Source of the DNA: Treponema sp. UBA4326
Lineage (GTDB): Bacteria > Spirochaetota > Spirochaetia > Treponematales > Treponemataceae
Direction of reading: 5' to 3'
DNA length: 10,331 nucleotides
NCBI GenBank assembly: GCA_002393835.1
Contig: DGTW01000067.1
Span: 1 to 10,331 of the forward strand
The notes under the pieces were generated by a model. It saw nothing but the letters and a program-made list of their open reading frames with translations, was not told the DNA's origin and searched no databases. Shown one piece after another: positions 1 through 6,251 of this stretch. The position numbers and the translations under genes are program-made. The first letter of the stretch is position 1, and every line of letters begins with the position of its first letter.

Positions 1-846
1 GAAGACTATGAGCGGCAAAAAAAATTCCTTGAGCAAAAGCAGAGAAAAATCATAAAAGAAGCTGGCGGCATAAAAATTCCGGGAGACTCTTTCTCGCAAG
101 GCATAATCCACGATTACATAGCCCGTTACATGACCAGGTTCGGAAAGCAAAACCTTTACAAAATCCTCGATGACGGAGAAATTTACAGGCTTTATGTAAG
201 GCAGGAAATAAAAAAACACGGATTGCCAGCCGCCCTAGAATATTTACCCCTTGTTGAAAGTGAGTACAAGCCCACGGCAAAATCACGCAGCGGGGCAAGG
301 GGCCTGTGGCAATTCATGGAAAACTCCATGCAGCCCTTTCTCAAAAAGAATGAATGGCTCGACGAAAGGCTGGATCCATGGAAGGCAACGGAAGCTGCCC
401 TTAAAAAACTAGAGGACAATTACAAGACCTTCGGAGACTGGCCCCTGGCCATAGGAGCCTACAATTGCGGGGCCGGCGCAATGAGGCGGGCGCTGGCAAA
501 GTCACCGGTAAAGACATTCTGGTACCTCTCGGAGCACAAGATGATTCCCGACGAGACGATAAACTATGTGCCCAAGCTTCTTGCAATTACAGAAATAGCC
601 GGGAATGGTCAGGAATACAAGGTCGATTTACCGAGCCTAAACGATAACATTCCTTTCGACGACTTTGACTACATTACGACAGACAGAAAAATCTCACTTG
701 AATGGCTTGCCTCGGAAATCCGGCTTGATTTTGACACTCTTAAAAGGCTGAACACTGAGCTTCTAAAAGGCACGACCCCGCCAGCAAAGTACAAGCTCCG
801 GCTTCCGTCTGGACTAAAGGCAGCTGCTGAAGAATGCTTAAACTGA
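1..846 (+). CDS. mltD: MltD-like membrane-bound lytic murein transglycosylase, 5' end missing
   Basis: The frame is open from base 1, so only the last 281 residues are visible and the true start lies off the window; the ATG at 130 is internal, because it follows 43 in-frame codons rich in E, K and Q. The SLT/lysozyme-like domain covers about visible residues 70-195. It has the family signature LPLVESEYKP, whose Glu (visible residue 86, codon 256-258) is the expected catalytic acid, then GARGLWQF, then AIGAYNCGAGAMRRA, then ETINYVPKLLA, in the order known for MltD. The last 60 residues (ISLEWLA...LKRLNTELL...YKLRLPSG) resemble the LysM-like tail of MltD proteins. Known family role: non-hydrolytic cleavage of glycan strands at MurNAc-GlcNAc links, giving 1,6-anhydro ends, in the periplasm. 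The gene is followed 98 bases downstream by an OmpA-family gene on the same strand. Its TGA stop lies in a short heptamer repeat (see 845-865). The family is secure; the exact mltD orthology is likely. Confidence 0.9.
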   Translation, partial: EDYERQKKFLEQKQRKIIKEAGGIKIPGDSFSQGIIHDYIARYMTRFGKQNLYKILDDGEIYRLYVRQEIKKHGLPAALEYLPLVESEYKPTAKSRSGARGLWQFMENSMQPFLKKNEWLDERLDPWKATEAALKKLEDNYKTFGDWPLAIGAYNCGAGAMRRALAKSPVKTFWYLSEHKMIPDETINYVPKLLAITEIAGNGQEYKVDLPSLNDNIPFDDFDYITTDRKISLEWLASEIRLDFDTLKRLNTELLKGTTPPAKYKLRLPSGLKAAAEECLN

Positions 847-865
847 AAGTTGAAAATCGAAAATA
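845..865. repeat. Decayed heptamer repeat at the mltD stop codon (3 units)
   Basis: Three consecutive 7-base units can be read: GAAAGTT, GAAAATC and GAAAATA. The GA of the first unit completes the mltD TGA stop. Further GAAAATC copies lie at 891-897 and 902-908 in the same gap. The first unit is identical to the unit of the long array at 7841-7910, and the variant units resemble that array's final degenerate unit (AAAATTG in the other phase). I read it as a decayed copy of the same dispersed repeat. The units are A-rich, so chance similarity cannot be excluded. Confidence 0.45.
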
Positions 866-930
866 TACAAAATTAGTGTAAATCAGGATTGAAAATCTTC
901 CGAAAATCTAAAGTGAAGAACCATCTGAAA

Positions 931-944
931 AGGAAAAGGCCGTA
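931..944 (+). promoter_or_regulatory. Ribosome binding site of the OmpA-family gene
   Basis: The purine run AGGAAAAGG (931-939) is followed by a 5-base spacer to the ATG at 945. It supports this start, which is also followed directly by a signal peptide. I see no convincing -35/-10 pair in the 98-base gap upstream, so cotranscription with mltD is possible. Confidence 0.7.
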
Positions 945-2282
945 ATGAAAAAAATCCTGTTTCCGCTGATTTTTAGCGCAGTGCTGGCAAACCAAATTTT
1001 TGCCGCAGAAGAAAAGCCCATCATCTCATCTTCCAGCGTAATCGACTGGTCTAAATCAACATTTGTCTCGGATGTAAAACTTGATACGGAACGAGCCGGA
1101 ATCAACATGCCCTCCGGAAAACGCGCGGCCATCAACTTTGTGGAAATAAAGCTCCCTGACCTTATAAAAGACCCCCTGCTTTCACTCTATGTAAACTCAA
1201 ATCAGCAGCTGGGAGACCTTATTCTTGCAAACGACATGAGCCTTGAGCAGCTCACAGACCTCATAGACGGCGGAAAAAAGACCCCCGGAATTTTCACTGA
1301 GGGAAGCCTTACACTGATGACGACGCATACGATTCAGCTTAGTGAAATCTCATCGCTAATGATAAAGCACCATTTCCCCTACAAGAACACTAAGCCAATC
1401 GAAAACATAGCCTCCAGGGCCTACAGCGGCATCATCATCGATGCCAGGGGCGAACTTGAAGTTCACGGAGAATTCCTTGAAGACTCGGTTTATCCCTGTT
1501 TTTTTCCCCAGATTTGGGACGAAAGCATGAACCTGATTTACGAGAGAAACATGGGAAACCCGGAATCTGAGTCAAAAAAAGGAATGATTCAGTATGACTG
1601 GCGGGACGACGAGACTTTTTACCGCTCACGAATCGGCTCGGATCCCCTGCATATAAAAGCAAGAAAAGTCTACGGCCACCTGAGAACCGACCCGGTCATT
1701 TCAAGAGATGACGCTCTCAAAATTCTTTCAGTCCCAGAAAACATAAAGCTCTTGCAGGAAGGAAAAGTCGTCGTCCTCCTCGACAAAGACAAGCTGATTT
1801 ATTCTGTGAATACAAAAAAAGAGGAAAAGGGATATTATGCCCCCTTCCTTGACATAAAGAGCTATTTCCCGGACAACGAAGAGGCTCCAATCATTCTGCA
1901 GCGTGAAAATGAACTTCAGCTTCTTTATGATTTGAAATTCGTCGCGGACAGTGCCAGCCTGCTTGACTCTGAATTGCCAAGGATAAAAACACTGGCTGAA
2001 GCACTGAAAAAAATCAACAGGGACGATTCTTTCACCATTCTTATCGAAGGTCACACGGCTGATGTAAACAAGCCTGTCGGCCAGATGAATCTTTCCATAG
2101 CCAGAACGCAGACAATAATCAACGAGCTTGTAAAGCAGGGGCTTGACCGCTCAATCTTCAGCTATAAGGGATACGGCGGCACACAGCCTGTGGCATCAAA
2201 CGCCACTCCTGAAGGAAGGGCTCAAAACAGGCGGGTCGTAATCACGGCCAGGCCGAAAGCGACTTATATACAAAGATACTAG
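945..2282 (+). CDS. OmpA-family protein, exported, with C-terminal peptidoglycan-binding domain
   Basis: This 445-residue protein starts with a clear signal peptide (MKK, hydrophobic core to about residue 18, probable cleavage after the A at residue 20, before AEEKP). Residues about 25-320 form a domain I do not recognise; it is not the classical 8-stranded OmpA barrel, and it looks soluble with scattered beta-type segments. Residues about 325-437 are an OmpA/MotB C-terminal domain: LKFVADSASLLDSELPRI, ILIEGHTADV, MNLSIARTQ, YKGYGGTQPVASN and the end signature EGRAQNRRVVIT. In canonical OmpA an Asp (GHTD) and an Arg (LSxxRA) bind the DAP of the wall peptide. Here the Arg is present (R387), but the Asp column is Ala (A372), with Asp at the next position. 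Likely role: an outer-membrane or periplasmic protein anchored to the wall. It lies between a lytic transglycosylase and a probable barrel protein, 12 bases before the latter, so it probably shares a transcript with it. Confidence 0.92.
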   Translation: MKKILFPLIFSAVLANQIFAAEEKPIISSSSVIDWSKSTFVSDVKLDTERAGINMPSGKRAAINFVEIKLPDLIKDPLLSLYVNSNQQLGDLILANDMSLEQLTDLIDGGKKTPGIFTEGSLTLMTTHTIQLSEISSLMIKHHFPYKNTKPIENIASRAYSGIIIDARGELEVHGEFLEDSVYPCFFPQIWDESMNLIYERNMGNPESESKKGMIQYDWRDDETFYRSRIGSDPLHIKARKVYGHLRTDPVISRDDALKILSVPENIKLLQEGKVVVLLDKDKLIYSVNTKKEEKGYYAPFLDIKSYFPDNEEAPIILQRENELQLLYDLKFVADSASLLDSELPRIKTLAEALKKINRDDSFTILIEGHTADVNKPVGQMNLSIARTQTIINELVKQGLDRSIFSYKGYGGTQPVASNATPEGRAQNRRVVITARPKATYIQRY

Positions 2283-2294
2283 GGAGAGAAAAAG
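2281..2294 (+). promoter_or_regulatory. Ribosome binding site overlapping the preceding stop codon
   Basis: AGGGAGAG (2281-2288) includes the last two bases of the upstream TAG stop and sits 6 bases before the ATG at 2295. It fixes the start of the downstream gene and suggests translational coupling to the OmpA-family gene. Confidence 0.75.
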
Positions 2295-3497
2295 ATGAAA
2301 AAATTACTGCCACTTCTTTTTATGACCATAAGCCCCAGCCTCTTTGCAACGAGTTTTTTCAGCGGAGAAAGCGGAGCCACGGCTGCTTTCGTCAACAAGA
2401 ATTCCAGGGCCTTTGACCCGGCGATTTTTATTGACGGATATTTTGCAGGCCAGATTACCCTTTCCAACGCCTTTTCGCTGAGGGGGGAATTTTCACTCCG
2501 CACGCCCGACATGTACGACAAGGGTTTTACAAAGGAAGCCGAAGACTCAATTTTTCAGATAAACGAGCTGTCAGCAACGGTGACGAAATCTTTCGCGGGG
2601 GCGACTCATACTTTAAGCGGATTTACGGGACATTTTGAGAGTGCCGGAAGCCAGCAGTACATAATGCGTCATCTGGGAACGGAAAAGTTCAGCTCCATCC
2701 TTACGGAAAATTACCTGGGGCAAACAGGCTCCATGACCTGTCCTGTCAGCGGATACGGCGGTGCCTACTCCATTACCCTCAAAAAAATCCCCCTGAGCAT
2801 GGGACTTGCAATAAGCCGCAACCCGGAAAATTATGAGGGACAGCCCCAAATGAACGGGGATTTTCACCTTGCCGCGGCTTTCAGGTACATGAACCTTGAT
2901 TTTGTCGGCGGAGTAGCCGCTCCCCTCTCCACCATCGATGCCAACGGAGACAAAGTATTTCTCCTGATTGACACCCTCTACTATCACATGGGGCTTGATT
3001 TGCTTTTGGGGAACAAAGCCATGCCATTCTCTCTTTTCGCCCAGTACGGATTTGAGTACCTTCCGATAAAATCCCCGGAGACTGCAAAAAGCCTTGTTCC
3101 AAGCGAAATATATCTTTTAATAGAGCCAAGGTTTGACTTTGGAAAGACAAAGCTGCATCTTACAGCCTACAGTATGCCCAAAGAAAGCGTTTCAAAGATG
3201 GTCAGGCTTGATGACACCATGGGAGCCAGCATCAGCATTTTCTCTGACAGGCTGCATACAGGAAAAAGAAATTACACGGTCGGCTTCAATACGACAGTAA
3301 GTTTTGAGGATAAATATTTCAACGACCTTGAAGATAAGAATTTACTGGACAAGCTGAACGTGAAGCTAATGCCCTTTGCGGAGATTGATGTCAACGAGGG
3401 AAAATTAAGCCTTTTGCTGCAAGTCGGGGTAAGAAAGCTGATAGACGACAAGCCGAATGCTGTAAAAATCAACATAGGCTACAAAAAAGAATTGTAA
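2295..3497 (+). CDS. Exported protein, probable outer-membrane beta-barrel, family not recognised
   Basis: The 400-residue product starts with a typical signal peptide (MKKLLPLLF core, probable cleavage after SLFA at residue 18). The mature part has no further hydrophobic helix. It is made of many short segments with alternating hydrophobic and polar residues, rich in aromatic residues and Gly, such as ITLSNAFSLRGEFSL, LHLTAYSM, NYTVGFNTTVSF, KLSLLLQVGVRKL and the final VKINIGY. This is the pattern of transmembrane beta-strands separated by loops. The last residue is Leu and not the usual terminal Phe, though the last segment is a plausible closing strand. Two Cys are absent from the expected lipobox position, so it is not a lipoprotein. 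It follows an OmpA-family gene by 12 bases with a strong Shine-Dalgarno and ends at a strong terminator, so it is the last gene of the envelope operon. I cannot name the family; a channel or structural porin-like role is inference. Confidence 0.72.
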   Translation: MKKLLPLLFMTISPSLFATSFFSGESGATAAFVNKNSRAFDPAIFIDGYFAGQITLSNAFSLRGEFSLRTPDMYDKGFTKEAEDSIFQINELSATVTKSFAGATHTLSGFTGHFESAGSQQYIMRHLGTEKFSSILTENYLGQTGSMTCPVSGYGGAYSITLKKIPLSMGLAISRNPENYEGQPQMNGDFHLAAAFRYMNLDFVGGVAAPLSTIDANGDKVFLLIDTLYYHMGLDLLLGNKAMPFSLFAQYGFEYLPIKSPETAKSLVPSEIYLLIEPRFDFGKTKLHLTAYSMPKESVSKMVRLDDTMGASISIFSDRLHTGKRNYTVGFNTTVSFEDKYFNDLEDKNLLDKLNVKLMPFAEIDVNEGKLSLLLQVGVRKLIDDKPNAVKINIGYKKEL

Positions 3498-3499
3498 GT

Positions 3500-3548
3500 A
3501 AAAAAGCCGGGTTTTGTGCTGATTGGCTCAAAGCCCGGCTTTTTTTTT
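3500..3548. terminator. Bidirectional intrinsic terminator between convergent genes
   Basis: Arms 3506-3516 (GCCGGGTTTTG) and 3529-3539 (CAAAGCCCGGC) form an 11-bp stem with one G-U pair and a 12-base loop. The + strand has nine T after the stem (3540-3548), and the - strand has six U (from A 3500-3505). It therefore ends both the envelope operon (stop at 3497) and dapL, whose TAA (3547-3549) overlaps the T tract. Confidence 0.93.
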
Positions 3549-4770
3549 ACATAGAGAATTTGCTCAGACGAGAGCAGGCTTCCTCGATGTCAGCCTTGTG
3601 GCCGAAAGAACTGAAGCGAATGAAACTTTCACCGCTTGGGCCGAAGCCGCTTCCCGGCGTGGTGACGATGTGGCATTTGTCAAGGATGGCATCAAAAACA
3701 TCCCAGCTTTTTTTGCCGGGGAATTTTGCCCAGACATAGGGGCCGTTACCAGTGAAATAGGCCTCAACTCCCATTGCCTTGAAATTTTCTCCGTCCAGAG
3801 TTTCCTTGATTTTGTGACCGTTCTCAAGGTAGTAATCAACCTGAGCCTTCATGTCCTTTAAGCCCTGCTCATCCAAGGCGGCAAGACCTCCTGCCTGAGC
3901 TATGTTCGAAGCACCGTTGAAGAGGGTCGTCATAACTCGGTTCCAGTCCTTGTTGACGCTGCTTCCGTCCTCAAATTTCAGCTCGTTTGGAACGATGCTC
4001 CAGCCAAGGCGAACGCCTGTGAATCCGGCGGGTTTTGAGAATGAGTTGACTTCGATTGCACAAGTTTTTGCGCCCTCAATCTCGTAAATTGTTTTTGGAA
4101 GATTTTTGTCACGGATAAATTCACAATATGCAGCGTCAAAAATGATGATGCAGCCGTTAGCATTGGCAAAATCAACCAGTTTTTTAAGCTGCTCCTTTGT
4201 GGCGCAAACGCCGGTCGGGTTGTTTGGCGAGCAGAAATAGATGAGGGTATTTTTCTCGATTTTTGACAAGTCAGGGAAGAAATCGTTTTTTTCGGTACAT
4301 GGAAGGTATGTTATTCCCTTGTAACCGCTTCCTGTATTTTCACCGGCAGCGCCTACGACGACAGAGCCGTCAACATAAACCGGGTAAGCCGGATCCTGAA
4401 CTGCAACCTTTACATCACGGCCAAAAAGAGTCTGGATTCTGGCAATATCGCATTTAGCACCGTCAGAAATGAAAACTTCGCTGGCGTCAGCCATGCCTTT
4501 ATAGAAAACCTCGGCAATTTTCTCTCGCAGGGCGGTATTTCCCTGCTCGTCCCCATAGCCAGAATAGCCGGCTGGAGTGGCAAGGGCAAGAGCGTAGTCG
4601 CTCATGGCTCCTGCAATATGTTTTGAAAGAGGCTCGGTTGTGTTTCCGATGCCCAGAGAAATAATCTTTGCTTCAGGATGAGAAGCAGCGTATTCACGGC
4701 GGCGGCGGGCAATCTCAGGAAAAAGATAGCCTGCGGTCAAATTGGCAAAGCCTGAGTTTCTTTTAATCAT
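3547..4770 (-). CDS. dapL: LL-diaminopimelate aminotransferase
   Basis: DapL converts L-2,3,4,5-tetrahydrodipicolinate plus glutamate directly to LL-diaminopimelate in the cytoplasm, replacing the succinylase or acetylase steps (DapD/C/E) of the lysine/DAP pathway. The 407 residues match the usual length of about 410. Visible fold-type-I PLP motifs: LGIGNTTEPL near residue 40, SPNNPTG (residues 181-187, substrate/PLP Asn), FDAAYCEFI (Asp212, Tyr215), SFSKPAGFTGVRLGW with the Schiff-base Lys at 246 and phosphate-binding Arg254, and FIRFSSFG with the carboxylate-binding Arg385. The LGIG-TTEP and AAYCEFI segments distinguish DapL from general aspartate aminotransferases. It lies 68 bases downstream of sufS on the same strand. 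There is no Shine-Dalgarno before the ATG, and a -10-like TAAAAT is 9 bases away, so the message may be leaderless. It ends in the shared terminator. Which DAP or lysine genes accompany it cannot be seen here. Confidence 0.95.
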   Translation of the reverse strand: MIKRNSGFANLTAGYLFPEIARRRREYAASHPEAKIISLGIGNTTEPLSKHIAGAMSDYALALATPAGYSGYGDEQGNTALREKIAEVFYKGMADASEVFISDGAKCDIARIQTLFGRDVKVAVQDPAYPVYVDGSVVVGAAGENTGSGYKGITYLPCTEKNDFFPDLSKIEKNTLIYFCSPNNPTGVCATKEQLKKLVDFANANGCIIIFDAAYCEFIRDKNLPKTIYEIEGAKTCAIEVNSFSKPAGFTGVRLGWSIVPNELKFEDGSSVNKDWNRVMTTLFNGASNIAQAGGLAALDEQGLKDMKAQVDYYLENGHKIKETLDGENFKAMGVEAYFTGNGPYVWAKFPGKKSWDVFDAILDKCHIVTTPGSGFGPSGESFIRFSSFGHKADIEEACSRLSKFSM

Positions 4771-4779
4771 AGTGTGTCA

Positions 4780-4808
4780 ATTTTAATGAAAAGCAGATTT
4801 TTTATCCA
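4780..4808 (-). promoter_or_regulatory. Candidate dapL promoter giving an almost leaderless mRNA
   Basis: On the - strand TGGATA (4803-4808, 4 of 6 to consensus) and TAAAAT (4780-4785, 5 of 6) are separated by 17 bases. The -10 box ends 9 bases before the ATG, so transcription would begin 0-3 bases upstream of the start codon. No Shine-Dalgarno is present in this stretch. The boxes are weak evidence alone; readthrough from sufS is the alternative. Confidence 0.4.
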
Positions 4809-4830
4809 CAGATTAGCACAGATTAACACA
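4802..4830. repeat. 10-bp tandem repeat with a DnaA-box-like sequence between sufS and dapL
   Basis: CACAGATTAG (4807-4816) and CACAGATTAA (4817-4826) are adjacent 10-base units differing at one base, followed by a partial third CACA. The left side overlaps TTATCCACA (4802-4810), which equals the DnaA-box consensus. Read on the - strand this is a TTAATCTGTG/CTAATCTGTG/GATAA string. It starts about 8 bases downstream of the sufS stop codon and overlaps the putative dapL -35. The function is unknown; a dispersed intergenic repeat is my best reading. Confidence 0.5.
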
Positions 4831-4838
4831 ATTATTTT

Positions 4839-6077
4839 CTAGTCCTTAAATCCGCTCCATTCACGGAGTTTTGCCACATTCTTCAAAAGCGCGTCGATTT
4901 CTTCTTCTGTATTGTAGAAGTAAAGGCTTGCCCTGGCTGTTGCTGGAACGCCGAGATATGCTCCCAGAGGCTGGGCACAGTGGTGGCCTGCCCTGATTGC
5001 GATATTCTCCCCGCTTAAAAGTGTGGCTATGTCGTGGGGGTGAACTCCGTCCACGGTAAAGGTGACGATTCCGCACCGCTTCCGGCCGTCTTTGTTTCCG
5101 ATAATGTTCACATGGGGGATTTTTTTCATTCCCTCAATAAGGCGGACTGCAAGCTCATTGTCATGCTCAGTTATGGTGTCCAAGCCCACCGACTGAATAT
5201 AGCGGATTGCGGCCGCCATTCCCACGGCATCTCCCGCACTCACGGTTCCCGCCTCGAATTTGTGGGGAACTTCCGCCCATGTTGCGCTTTCTTCTGTGAC
5301 ATACTCAATCATCTCGCCACCGCGAAGGAAAGGCGGCATGGCTTCTAGAAGCTCAAGCCTTCCCCAGACGGCACCGATTCCCATTGGGCCGCAAAGTTTG
5401 TGTCCGCTCATGGCAAAAAAGTCCGCGCCCAAATCCTGGACATCGACTTTGATATGGGGGCTTGACTGGGCACCGTCAACCACCATAACCGCGCCGTTCT
5501 TGTGGGCAATCTCAGCAATCTTTTTGATTGGGTTTGTGGTTCCAAGGACATTTGAAACATGAGTCAGCGAGACGATTTTTGTTTTGGGAGTGATTTTTGC
5601 GTACTCGCTTTCGGGAATCTCGCCGGTCTCCTTATCCACATACATGAATTTTAAGACTGCTCCCTTTGTGTCACGGATAAACTGCCAGGGGAGAATGTTT
5701 GAGTGATGCTCCATGATTGAGATGACGATTTCATCCCCCGCATTCACATTAGCCATGCCGTAAGTGTTGGCGATGAGGTTGAGTCCTTCCGAAGTATTCC
5801 GCGTGAAGATGATTTCTTTTGCGGACGGAGCGTTGATGAACTTTGCCACGGTTTCACGCGCATCCTCATAAGCCTTTGTCGCCCGCTCGCTCAAAGAATA
5901 AAGCCCGCGAAGGGGATTTGCGTTCTGGGTAGCGTAAAAATGAGTCATCGCGTTCAAAACGATGTAGGGTCGCTGAGCCGTGGCCGCCGTATCCAGATAA
6001 ACGAGGCCTGAGTTATCCACAGAATTTTTTTCATCAATCGCCTTAAAAAGCGGAAAGTCATTTCGGAATTTATTCAT
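4839..6077 (-). CDS. sufS: Cysteine desulfurase, SufS type (group II)
   Basis: SufS takes sulfur from L-cysteine as an enzyme persulfide and passes it to Fe-S cluster assembly (SufE/SufU, SufBCD), with alanine released; it is cytoplasmic and PLP-dependent. The 412 residues fit the usual 405-420. Visible motifs: YLDTAATAQRP near the N-terminus, RNTSEGLNLIA, MEHHSNILPWQ (PLP-stacking His124), SLTHVSNVLGT, VVDGAQSSPH (Asp201, Gln204), SGHKLCGPMGIG with Schiff-base Lys227, and the short active-site segment RAGHHCAQPL with catalytic Cys367. The single-Cys RxGHHCAQP form without an insertion is the group II/SufS hallmark and separates it from IscS. The start (MNKFRNDFPL) is the normal SufS N-terminus. 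No SufE/SufU or SufBCD genes are visible next to it. A perfect TATAAT lies 7 bases before the ATG and no Shine-Dalgarno is present, which suggests a leaderless mRNA. It is transcribed toward dapL, 68 bases away. Confidence 0.95.
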   Translation of the reverse strand: MNKFRNDFPLFKAIDEKNSVDNSGLVYLDTAATAQRPYIVLNAMTHFYATQNANPLRGLYSLSERATKAYEDARETVAKFINAPSAKEIIFTRNTSEGLNLIANTYGMANVNAGDEIVISIMEHHSNILPWQFIRDTKGAVLKFMYVDKETGEIPESEYAKITPKTKIVSLTHVSNVLGTTNPIKKIAEIAHKNGAVMVVDGAQSSPHIKVDVQDLGADFFAMSGHKLCGPMGIGAVWGRLELLEAMPPFLRGGEMIEYVTEESATWAEVPHKFEAGTVSAGDAVGMAAAIRYIQSVGLDTITEHDNELAVRLIEGMKKIPHVNIIGNKDGRKRCGIVTFTVDGVHPHDIATLLSGENIAIRAGHHCAQPLGAYLGVPATARASLYFYNTEEEIDALLKNVAKLREWSGFKD

Positions 6078-6084
6078 AGAAAGA

Positions 6085-6113
6085 ATTATAGAGATTTTCG
6101 CCCGGATTGAGAA
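6085..6113 (-). promoter_or_regulatory. Candidate sufS promoter, leaderless arrangement
   Basis: On the - strand TTCTCA (6108-6113, 4 of 6) and a perfect TATAAT (6085-6090) are separated by 17 bases. Only 7 bases separate the -10 box from the ATG at 6077, so the transcript should begin at or within a base or two of the start codon. The pyrimidine-rich TCTTTCT between them cannot act as a Shine-Dalgarno. Confidence 0.55.
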
Positions 6114-6115
6114 GT

Positions 6116-6154
6116 GCTTTTACCTAGAATTTTACTAGGTTTTTTATTAAAAGC
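6116..6154. promoter_or_regulatory. Palindrome in the divergent intergenic region, possible operator
   Basis: ACCTAG (6122-6127) and CTAGGT (6135-6140) form a perfect 6-bp inverted repeat around AATTTTA. A second, outer pair, GCTTTT (6116-6121) and AAAAGC (6149-6154), flanks it asymmetrically. It sits just upstream of the putative sufS -35, where a dimeric repressor or activator (for example of the Rrf2 type, common at Suf genes) could bind. A T-run follows on the + strand, so a weak terminator is the alternative, but no + strand gene ends nearby. Confidence 0.35.
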
Positions 6155-6208
6155 ATAGATTTATCACAATTAAAAGTACGCTAACGGAAAATCTTTCATT
6201 TATTTCAG

Positions 6209-6239
6209 TATAATGCTATAATTTCCGTGTTTATAAGGA
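6209..6239 (+). promoter_or_regulatory. Candidate promoter and distant RBS of the three-gene operon
   Basis: Two perfect TATAAT boxes, 6209-6214 and 6217-6222, lie 8 bases apart, with no good -35 hexamer (TTTCAT at 6194-6199 is a poor match with correct spacing to the second box). AAGGA (6235-6239) is the only Shine-Dalgarno-like element and is 12 bases from the ATG at 6252, longer than usual. The tandem -10 boxes may be alternative starts. Confidence 0.45.
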
Positions 6240-6251
6240 ATCGTCCGGCTT

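Noticed and set aside
130..132. ATG as the start of the transglycosylase
   Set aside because: The frame is open to base 1 with protein-like codons, and the gene is cut by the window edge.
3523..3861. Rightward 112-codon reading frame
   Set aside because: It lies antisense within dapL and starts in the terminator loop; it has no family features.
4802..6021. Chromosomal replication origin
   Set aside because: Three DnaA-box sequences are 380-830 bases apart and mostly inside a conserved coding gene, with no AT-rich unwinding region or dnaA/dnaN neighbours.
6122..6147. Intrinsic terminator on the + strand
   Set aside because: The stem is only 6 bp and A+T-rich, and no + strand gene ends upstream of it; an operator role is more likely.
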